Part shown: positions 1 through 4,747 of the stretch, in pieces
Layout: each line of letters begins with the position of its first letter
How positions within the stretch are numbered: the stretch's first letter is position 1
Origin: JAGTRI01 sp964580405
GTDB lineage: Archaea; Thermoproteota; Bathyarchaeia; Bathyarchaeales; DTEX01
Length of the DNA: 8,266 bases
Direction of reading: 5' to 3'
Assembly (NCBI GenBank): GCA_964580405.1
Contig: CAZOKM010000080.1
Location: 1-8,266, forward strand
Translations under genes and position numbers: made by a program
The notes under the pieces: generated by a model
The model's input: the letters and a program-made list of their open reading frames with translations, nothing else
Databases searched by the model: none
What the model was told of the DNA's origin: nothing

Positions 1-162
1 GTTCAAACAATGCATGAAAGAAAACATCCGAACAGACGGAACTTGAGAGCTAGTCGGTCTTCGTCAGATTCTTTGCATAAAACTTTCGAGTTAAAGATAA
101 ACGATTTATTGCTGGAAAAAAAGAGACAAATATATGGAGAAGTCATGTTGGCAAGGGTGTGA
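1..162 (+). CDS. Possible C-terminal end of an unknown upstream gene (partial)
   Basis: Frame 1 is open from the window edge to a TGA at 160-162, giving 53 codons; it contains an ATG at 10 but could simply run in from upstream. The end of the peptide (FELKINDLLLEKKRQIYGEV) reads like a charged helical C-terminus, and the stop lies 8 nt before the likely start of the HIT gene, which would suit an operon. I do not recognise a family. The alternative is non-coding leader DNA: a TATA-like string (aaatatat, about 128-135) precedes the HIT gene, and a 53-codon open frame in A-rich DNA can occur by chance. Confidence 0.3.
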   Translation, partial: VQTMHERKHPNRRNLRASRSSSDSLHKTFELKINDLLLEKKRQIYGEVMLARV

Positions 163-170
163 TTCTGCGT

Positions 171-575
171 ATGATGTTGGAAGATTGTGTCTTTTGTAGG
201 ATTGTTAAAGGAGAGCTACCTTGTTTGAAGGTAATAGAAAATGACGGCATAATAGCTATTCTGGACACAAATCCGGTTGCTGAGGGACACTGCCTGATCA
301 TCCCGAAAAAGCATGTACATTTCTGGCATGATCTTGATGATACTGAAACAGCTGCTTTGTTTAACACTGCAAAGATCGTTGCCAAAAAAATGAAGAAGGT
401 GTTTAAGCTAGACTTTGTATGCGTCTTCATTCGTGGCGGACGGGTCAAACACTTGCATGCGGTATTGTTCCCCTCACATGAAGGCGACGAACTCAGTGGC
501 TTTCCGCAGTCAATTTTCGGAACTGCCAAGATCAACTTGGAAGAAGTCAAGAGAAAACTGCAATCAGAGCAGTAG
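171..575 (+). CDS. HIT (histidine triad) family nucleotide-binding protein with a modified triad
   Basis: This is a small soluble protein of the Hint/HIT superfamily, whose members hydrolyse or transfer nucleotidyl groups from substrates such as adenosine phosphoramidates or dinucleoside polyphosphates. Counted from the ATG at 171 it has 134 residues, a normal size. It opens with CVFCRIVKGELP (residues 6-17), the classic start with a CxxC zinc pair, then ILDTNPVAEGHCLIIPKKH (30-48) and the GGRVKHLHAVLF active-site strand (89-100). The usual HxHxHxx reads H94-L-H96-A-V98-L-F: the middle, normally nucleophilic, histidine is present and the third is valine. An in-frame GTG at 159 is possible, but the ATG at 171 has a better-placed purine/GTG stretch (AGGGTGTG, 154-161) and gives the usual N-terminus. 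The family call is firm; the substrate is unknown, and activity may be altered. Confidence 0.9.
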   Translation: MMLEDCVFCRIVKGELPCLKVIENDGIIAILDTNPVAEGHCLIIPKKHVHFWHDLDDTETAALFNTAKIVAKKMKKVFKLDFVCVFIRGGRVKHLHAVLFPSHEGDELSGFPQSIFGTAKINLEEVKRKLQSEQ

Positions 576-632
576 AAACTTTTCTAGTACTTGTCTCTGT
601 TCAGAACACTATTCGGTCGAAATGATGAAGTC

Positions 633-642
633 TTTTTAAATA
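633..642 (+). promoter_or_regulatory. TATA-like box upstream of the ornithine cyclodeaminase-family gene
   Basis: TTTTTAAATA lies in the 153-bp spacer between the HIT gene and the next gene. Archaeal initiation about 25 nt downstream would leave a leader of some 60 nt. A second weaker A/T candidate (ACAATAATAAGG, about 685-696) would give a short leader that retains GGATGATGAAGG just before the ATG at 729. The T run at 634-638 could also serve as a terminator for the HIT gene. Confidence 0.3.
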
Positions 643-728
643 GGATATGTAGCCGTTTCAGGACAACTCATTACCTATCAAAAAACAATAATAAGGCAGT
701 AGAAGCTTCTTGAATAGGATGATGAAGG

Positions 729-1718
729 ATGAAAGTCTTATTATTGTCTGAGAGTGAAGTTTCGTCTTTGCTGTGTATGAACGAAGTAATTGAAGCTCTT
801 GAGGTGGCTTTCAAGGAGTATGCAGATGCCCGCGTACAGATGCCCCCTAAGAACTACATTTTCTACCCCACGTATAACGGCGATCTGAGAACAATGCCCT
901 GCTATCTGGAAAGGCTGGAAATATCAGCTGTGAAAATCGTAAATGCTTATCCTCAGAATCGCGAGAGGTTTGATCTGCCAACGGTAATGGCTACCATAAT
1001 TTTGAATGATCCAAAGAACGGGTCACCCCTAGCAGTTATGGCGGGAAATAGCATAACAGCTATGAGGACAGGAGCTGCAGGAGGAATAGCATCCAAGTAC
1101 TTAGCCAGAAAAGACCCCAGTGTCGTAGGTCTGGTCGGAGCTGGAGTTCAGTCTAGAACCCAGCTGTTAGCATTAGTTTCATTGTACAAGAATCTTGAAG
1201 AGGTCAGAGTCTGGGACATATCACCTGCAGCCAAGGAAGCATACGTAAACGAGATGCAGCCCAAACTTGACCGGCCGAAGATTGTCTGTGTCGATGATGT
1301 TCATGATGCTGTTACAGGAGCAGACATAGTGGTCACAACGACTCCTTCAAAGAAGCCTCTTGTCAAGAGCGAATGGATTTCTGAGGGAACCCACATTAAT
1401 TGCATAGGTGCGGATGCGCCAGGCAAGGAAGAGCTTGACTTAGAAATCCTGAAACGCGCCAAGATAGTTGTCGACAGCTGGGAGCAAGCGTCCCACAGTG
1501 GAGAAATAAACGTCCCGTTAACTAAAGGGGTCATAACCAAGAGAGACATATGGGCAGAAATGGGGGAGATCGTGGCGGGTTTAAAGCCGGGCAGAACCTC
1601 AGACCAAGAAGTGACGTTATTCGACTCTACAGGACTAGCCATTCAAGACGCCGTGACGGCCCATCTTGCCTATAACAAAGCACTCAGGAGTAAGGTCGGT
1701 CATTTTATAGACATGTAA
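729..1718 (+). CDS. Ornithine cyclodeaminase / alanine dehydrogenase family protein (mu-crystallin fold)
   Basis: A 329-residue cytosolic NAD(P)-dependent enzyme of the ornithine cyclodeaminase/mu-crystallin family. Known members convert ornithine to proline and ammonia, interconvert alanine and pyruvate (Archaeoglobus type), or reduce ketimines. Visible elements are the substrate-side residues K41, R54, K69 and R113 (MRTGAAGG), the dinucleotide-binding loop VGLVGAGVQS (133-142), the acidic end of the next strand (VWD, 161-163), the GADAPGKEEL motif (227-236) whose D229 sits where the catalytic aspartate of ornithine cyclodeaminase is found, and the C-terminal FDSTGLAIQD (298-307). Length and start fit the family, and GGATGATGAAGG precedes the ATG. 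Sequence alone does not separate alanine dehydrogenase from cyclodeaminase. A convergent Lrp/AsnC regulator follows, consistent with amino-acid metabolism, though control of this gene by it is inference. Confidence 0.9.
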   Translation: MKVLLLSESEVSSLLCMNEVIEALEVAFKEYADARVQMPPKNYIFYPTYNGDLRTMPCYLERLEISAVKIVNAYPQNRERFDLPTVMATIILNDPKNGSPLAVMAGNSITAMRTGAAGGIASKYLARKDPSVVGLVGAGVQSRTQLLALVSLYKNLEEVRVWDISPAAKEAYVNEMQPKLDRPKIVCVDDVHDAVTGADIVVTTTPSKKPLVKSEWISEGTHINCIGADAPGKEELDLEILKRAKIVVDSWEQASHSGEINVPLTKGVITKRDIWAEMGEIVAGLKPGRTSDQEVTLFDSTGLAIQDAVTAHLAYNKALRSKVGHFIDM

Positions 1719-1732
1719 ACATGTGTGGAGTT

Positions 1733-1753
1733 GACTTTCTGGTTTTTCATCTT
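1733..1753 (+). terminator. T-rich putative archaeal terminator
   Basis: The stretch shortly after the stop of the cyclodeaminase-family gene is pyrimidine-rich, with TTTCT and a five-T run (1743-1747), as expected for archaeal oligo-T termination. There is no strong hairpin. The rest of the 160-bp convergent spacer (1719-1878) shows nothing else I can support. Confidence 0.3.
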
Positions 1754-1878
1754 AATATTGGCATTCGGTATATGTCGCGAAGGAAATTAATGTTATTTGA
1801 AGTATAAACAGAAAATGGCAAGGTGAGTCTACGATAGACTTGGATAATGGGTTTCTATGGCAATTTCCTTTTTTGGAC

Positions 1879-2352
1879 TTAAATTATAAAGTATTTGGGG
1901 CAGAGTTCTGCTTTCTCAGCCCAAAAGGATACTTGCATGTCCTTGACGCCGGGTATCTTCGCTATATCAGCGCCTGTCGCGATCAAGTGGTCAAAATCCC
2001 TCGCTACCCCGATAGCTAATAGATCGTGGTCTCCAACAGTCTTTGTAGCCAATATTATGTTTCGCATTTGAATAAGCTTTTTCAGTATTAGTGACGATTC
2101 GGTATGAGTAGCCTCAGTTGCCAAAATGTGGGTTGGTGAGGCGTCTATCATGAATACTACCATACCATGATAGCCAATTTCCTTTGGGTTGATTACGATC
2201 GTGGATCCTCGGATCACGCCTTTTTCTTGCAGTTTTTTATATCTGTTTATTATAGTGTCTGGTGAGACCGCAAGCTCCTTCGCGATTTTTCTAAAAGATA
2301 CGCGAGCATTCTCGGTCATTCTTTTAATTATGAAAAGATCAGTTTCATCCAT
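1879..2352 (-). CDS. Lrp/AsnC family transcriptional regulator
   Basis: A 157-residue DNA-binding regulator of normal Lrp/AsnC size. Residues 2-50 form the N-terminal winged helix-turn-helix (DLFIIKRMTENARVSFRKIA, then ELAVSPDTIINRYKKLQEKG as the second and recognition helices), and residues 51-60 (TIVINPKEIG) are the usual linker strand. Residues 62-146 form the effector-binding/oligomerisation (RAM) domain, including TKTVGDHDLLAIGVARD (103-119) and the final VKDMQVSFW strand. Such proteins bind palindromic operators as dimers or octamers and usually respond to amino acids. The gene converges on the ornithine cyclodeaminase/alanine dehydrogenase-family gene, a sensible partner, but no operator was identified. 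No clear Shine-Dalgarno sequence precedes the ATG, and a TATA-like box lies about 27 nt upstream, so the mRNA is probably leaderless. Confidence 0.9.
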   Translation of the reverse strand: MDETDLFIIKRMTENARVSFRKIAKELAVSPDTIINRYKKLQEKGVIRGSTIVINPKEIGYHGMVVFMIDASPTHILATEATHTESSLILKKLIQMRNIILATKTVGDHDLLAIGVARDFDHLIATGADIAKIPGVKDMQVSFWAEKAELCPKYFII

Positions 2353-2375
2353 CGCCGTTACCGTCTGTTAAGATG

Positions 2376-2383
2376 CTTAAATT
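2376..2383 (-). promoter_or_regulatory. TATA-like box for the Lrp/AsnC gene, suggesting a leaderless mRNA
   Basis: On the minus strand AATTTAAG is centred about 27 nt upstream of the ATG. Archaeal transcription normally starts about 25 nt from the TATA centre, which would place the transcript start at or next to the start codon. No purine-rich ribosome-binding site lies in between. Confidence 0.4.
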
Positions 2384-2439
2384 CAAAATTTTCAGGGCAT
2401 AACAAAATCTCGTCAACCGAGAAAAGCTGCATTTGTCTC

Positions 2440-2467
2440 TGCAATCTCTAAGGCAATAGAGGTTGCA
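2440..2467. repeat. Inverted repeat / hairpin, 10-bp stem with 8-nt loop
   Basis: TGCAATCTCT (2440-2449) and AGAGGTTGCA (2458-2467) can pair along all ten positions if one G-U wobble is allowed on the plus-strand RNA. At DNA level nine of ten positions are symmetric, so it could equally be an operator. It lies about 90-115 bp upstream of the Lrp/AsnC start. No U-tract follows, so an intrinsic terminator is unlikely. Confidence 0.4.
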
Positions 2468-2590
2468 TCTGCAAGAGGCATCTTCCCATAATCTTATGGC
2501 TGTAGTTTTCAAATTCGCAGCTTCATGTCATGACAATGTGATTAGACGGAAACATTGAAGTGTATGATATAGGTGAGGCTTAGAAACCTC

Positions 2591-2600
2591 CTATATATAT
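2591..2600 (+). promoter_or_regulatory. Strong TATA-like element in the spacer
   Basis: CTATATATAT is the best TATA match in this spacer. Its centre is about 20 nt before the ATG at 2616 of the doubtful 84-codon frame, so it could drive a leaderless or nearly leaderless transcript, or an unannotated small RNA running toward the kinase gene. No experimental support is available. Confidence 0.35.
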
Positions 2601-2615
2601 GCCCATAAACCGTTC

Positions 2616-2870
2616 ATGCTATTAGGTAATCCAGCTAAAGCATATTTTATACATAAATCCAAGTTAATTTTATTTGATAACGAAACAAAGAAATATGATG
2701 GTTTCTTGGACATAGTTTGCACTTCTCTTAATAAACATCTAACAATGCATTACGATCTAAATCTTTCCTTTCCATGCTTTAATGAGAAAAAATTGTTAAA
2801 AATTTTCCACTTTTTGGGTTGTGACCCATGTGTAGGTTGCGGGTTTTTTGTTTGTTCCCGTTTTTATTAG
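2616..2870 (+). CDS. Doubtful small hypothetical protein (84 aa)
   Basis: An ATG frame of 84 codons with A/T-rich codons. The N-terminal 60 residues (KAYFIHKSKLILFDNETKKY and onward) look like a plausible globular sequence and a TATA box sits just upstream, but there is no ribosome-binding site. The last 25 codons run antisense through the 3' end of the convergent kinase gene, where the cysteine-rich tail (CDPCVGCGFFVC) is probably an artefact of reading the kinase strand backwards. I recognise no family. It may be a true orphan, a decayed gene or chance. Confidence 0.2.
   Translation: MLLGNPAKAYFIHKSKLILFDNETKKYDGFLDIVCTSLNKHLTMHYDLNLSFPCFNEKKLLKIFHFLGCDPCVGCGFFVCSRFY
2787..2792 (-). terminator. 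Poly-T terminator of the P-loop kinase gene
   Basis: On the minus strand a run of six T begins three bases after the TAA stop of the kinase, matching the oligo-T signal used for archaeal transcription termination. No stem precedes it. Confidence 0.4.
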
Positions 2871-3647
2871 TACGTCGGTTGCTTTGCGGTGTTTGAGTAC
2901 GGTGCGCCGGTTCCTGAGGTCGTTGAACTCGTAGTGGCTGATTGCCTGTTCGGCCGTTCTTCCTCCCTTCTGGTGGCGGGACACGAGGCGGCTGCGCGCG
3001 GCTTCCTCGGAGCATTCCACGAAGATTCCCAAGTCCGCCCATTTCCGTAGTTCCCTCCAGCGCGGCCTGTCGAGAAGCAGGTAGTTCCCCTCCACGACGA
3101 CGATCCCCTCGCGGATAACGGGAATCGCGTCCGGAACGGGCTCGTGGGTCCTCCTGTCGTACTCGGGCCACCTGACCCGTTTCTCCTCGTGCAGCTTCTT
3201 GAGGCTCGCTTCTATTTCGTCTATGTCAAAGCTTTCGGGGGCTCCCTTCACCCGGCTCAGAGGCACGGCTTCGCCGTCCACAACTGTCGTGCGCGAACTG
3301 AGGACCGCGTTCAGATAGTGAAAACCGTCCATCGGCAACGACTGAACCCTAGTCGCGACGCACCCCTTCTTCGACAGCGCCTCCCAAACCTTGGCTACAG
3401 TTGTCTTGCCACACCCCGGCGGACCGGAAAGGAAAACCACAAACCGTCCGCCGTTTTTGCGGTGTAGCTCTTCGATTTCTTTAAGGAGGGGCAAATGCAG
3501 CGTCTCCAGCTCGCGCCTCGGAACGTCTATCCGCTGTTGGTAGCCCGCCAGATCGAGTGTAAAGCGAATGGCGTCTTCGGCGCATCGGTCGTCATGTTGT
3601 GAACGGGTCATTTTCGTCGTCTCTTTGTTATCCAAGATTGAAGACAT
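2796..3647 (-). CDS. YggC/FrcK-like P-loop kinase (nucleoside/nucleotide or sugar kinase family)
   Basis: A 283-residue cytosolic kinase related to the uridine kinase/phosphoribulokinase/pantothenate kinase superfamily, closest in motif layout to proteins annotated YggC or fructose-transport kinase FrcK. Visible motifs are the Walker A loop GPPGCGKTT (75-83), the substrate-binding DGFHYL (107-112), VKGAPESFD (133-141), PEYDRRTHEPVPD (161-173), and the strand VVVEGNYLLLD (183-193) with its acidic end. RSRLVSRH (218-225) probably forms the lid. The substrate is unknown; family members are variously proposed to phosphorylate sugars, nucleosides or pantothenate. An in-frame ATG at 3611 (residue 13) is an alternative start and fits better with initiation about 25 nt from the TATA-like box at 3659-3666. 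The gene diverges from a HAD hydrolase gene, so the two may share regulation. Codons mostly end in C or G, unlike the genes to the left. Confidence 0.85.
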   Translation of the reverse strand: MSSILDNKETTKMTRSQHDDRCAEDAIRFTLDLAGYQQRIDVPRRELETLHLPLLKEIEELHRKNGGRFVVFLSGPPGCGKTTVAKVWEALSKKGCVATRVQSLPMDGFHYLNAVLSSRTTVVDGEAVPLSRVKGAPESFDIDEIEASLKKLHEEKRVRWPEYDRRTHEPVPDAIPVIREGIVVVEGNYLLLDRPRWRELRKWADLGIFVECSEEAARSRLVSRHQKGGRTAEQAISHYEFNDLRNRRTVLKHRKATDVLIKTGTNKKPATYTWVTTQKVENF

Positions 3648-3658
3648 ACTAAAAAAGG

Positions 3659-3666
3659 ATAAATAC
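3659..3666. promoter_or_regulatory. TATA-like element in the divergent kinase/HAD spacer
   Basis: ATAAATAC lies within the 66-bp spacer. In plus orientation it would start transcription near 3688, giving the HAD gene a leader of about 25 nt. In minus orientation (GTATTTAT) it would start near 3636, which suits the internal kinase ATG at 3611. One element or two overlapping ones could serve both genes. Confidence 0.3.
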
Positions 3667-3713
3667 GGTTATTATGTTTCTTCTCGGTTCGATGCGCAAT
3701 TGGGCGATGGACG

Positions 3714-4466
3714 TTGACGGTTAAGTCGCGTTTCAGGGCCGTGCTCTTCGACCTGTTCGACACCCTGGTGCTGTTCAGGGAGTTCAAGGACAGGGACGAC
3801 TACCCCTCGTACCTGGTGGACATGCACGGAGCCCTCGTCAGCCGCGGCGTCAGCGTGCCCTTCGAAAGCTTTAGAGATACGTACTTCGAGGTGCGGAACG
3901 AGGTCGTCGAGAAGTCGCAGAGGACCCTCGAAGAGCCCCACTTCAGCCTCCGAATCTACCTGACGCTGCAGAAGCTGGGCGTCAAGGTCAAGCAGCAGGA
4001 CAAAATCGTCGCCGACGTCGTCAAAGCCTTTATTGAAGAGTTCAAGAGCCGCACGTACCCCGACCCCGAAGCGAAGGAAGTGCTGAAGACGCTTCACCGA
4101 ACGTACAAGCTGGGGCTAGTCTCGAACTTCAGCGTGCCCGAATGCGGACACGAACTCCTCGAAAGGTACGAGTTCAAACAATTCCTAGACGCGGTCGTCA
4201 TCAGCGGAGACGTCAACAGGCGCAAGCCCAACCCCGAAATATACGCGATAGCCCTGAGCAGACTGGGCGCGAAGGCGGCGGAAACAGTCTTCGTCGGCGA
4301 CGGACTCGACCGCGACGTCCAAGGACCCCAGAACGTCGGAATGAAAGCAATCCTCCTCAAACGGGCGCCCACACCCGAAGGCAACACTGTAGAGCCCGAC
4401 GCCGTCGTCGAAAGGCTCAGCGAACTCCCCAAAGCAATCGCATCCTTAGAACAGCCTAAAGCGTAA
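3714..4466 (+). CDS. HAD superfamily hydrolase (HAD-IA type, C1 cap)
   Basis: A 250-residue soluble haloacid dehalogenase-superfamily enzyme, probably a small-molecule phosphatase. Motif I is VLFDLFDTLV (residues 10-19) with nucleophile D13, motif II is LVSNFS (135-140) with S137, motif III contains K171 (RRKPNPEIY), and motif IV is VFVGDGLDRDV (192-202) with D196 and D201. A helical cap lies between motifs I and II (about 24-115). The Asp normally two residues after the nucleophile is Phe (F15), as in several DxFxT-type members, so phosphatase activity is not certain. The start is a TTG at 3714; the ATGs at 3692 and 3707 are out of frame and meet a stop at once, and no better in-frame start is visible. 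It diverges from the YggC-like kinase, which could mean the two act on related phosphorylated metabolites; this is inference. The substrate is unknown. Confidence 0.88.
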   Translation: MTVKSRFRAVLFDLFDTLVLFREFKDRDDYPSYLVDMHGALVSRGVSVPFESFRDTYFEVRNEVVEKSQRTLEEPHFSLRIYLTLQKLGVKVKQQDKIVADVVKAFIEEFKSRTYPDPEAKEVLKTLHRTYKLGLVSNFSVPECGHELLERYEFKQFLDAVVISGDVNRRKPNPEIYAIALSRLGAKAAETVFVGDGLDRDVQGPQNVGMKAILLKRAPTPEGNTVEPDAVVERLSELPKAIASLEQPKA

Positions 4467-4488
4467 ACCGTTGCAGAAAAACCGTCCG

Positions 4489-4601
4489 CCCAAAAAAAGA
4501 AGAAATTCATTTTTGGTCATATTGTTCTCAAACCAAAAAAATAGCATTCCGTAAAACAGTTTGTTTTTCACAATTTTGGTTTGCCACTCAACCCAAAAAT
4601 T
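4489..4601. repeat. Five alternating CCAAAA / TTTTGG motifs forming two inverted repeats
   Basis: The AT-rich spacer after the HAD gene contains CCCAAAAAAA (4489-4498), TTTTTGGT (4510-4517), ACCAAAAA (4532-4539), TTTTGGT (4574-4580) and ACCCAAAAA (4591-4599). The second and third form a perfect 8-bp inverted repeat with a 14-bp spacer; the fourth and fifth form an imperfect one. The T runs at 4510-4514 and about 4563-4567 could terminate the HAD transcript. Operator, terminator and chance A/T-tract patterning all remain possible. Confidence 0.4.
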
Positions 4602-4621
4602 CTGATGTCACGCAAATCAGA
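4601..4621. repeat. Short palindrome upstream of the URO-D-like gene
   Basis: TCTGAT (4601-4606) and ATCAGA (4616-4621) are perfect inverted 6-bp arms with a 9-bp spacer. The spacing resembles a dimeric regulator site, but the arms are short and chance occurrence is quite possible. Confidence 0.2.
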
Positions 4622-4685
4622 CCAGACGAAAACATGAAGGAACCCGCAGCCAAACGACGCCTTCCTTTATCAAACAAAAAAAAGG

Positions 4686-4692
4686 ATAAAAG
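4686..4692 (+). promoter_or_regulatory. TATA-like box for the URO-D-like gene
   Basis: ATAAAAG, preceded by AAAAAGG, would place transcription initiation near 4712-4716. That is downstream of the ATG at 4634 and upstream of the ATG at 4748, so it supports the downstream start, which also has AGAGG (4733-4737) ten bases ahead. Confidence 0.35.
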
Positions 4693-4747
4693 CAGACACC
4701 GACGAAAAATAAGCCAATACGCACGGACACGCAGAGGCGAAAGAGTC

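Larger units (their letters stand above)
2353..2795. other. 443-bp AT-rich spacer without a confident gene
   Basis: This stretch separates the Lrp/AsnC gene from the kinase gene. It holds the Lrp promoter, a 10-bp hairpin (2440-2467), short alanine-rich open stretches on both strands around 2381-2491 with no convincing full gene, a strong TATA string at 2591-2600, the start of a doubtful 84-codon frame, and a poly-T terminator for the kinase. It also marks a visible shift from A/T-rich to G/C-rich coding DNA. Confidence 0.6.

Noticed and set aside
60..110. tRNA-like look of the left edge (a TTTCGAGTT string)
   Set aside because: No cloverleaf, no matching acceptor stem and no B-box context could be built.
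1711..1724. Tandem ACATGT palindromes around the stop of the cyclodeaminase-family gene
   Set aside because: Each is only 6 bp, they span a stop codon, and there is no T-run immediately after; chance is the simplest explanation.
4634..4747. Possible 38-residue N-terminal extension of the URO-D-like protein from an ATG at 4634
   Set aside because: The peptide is Lys/Arg-rich and unlike the family N-terminus. A TATA-like box lies inside it, and the ATG at 4748 has a well-spaced AGAGG.
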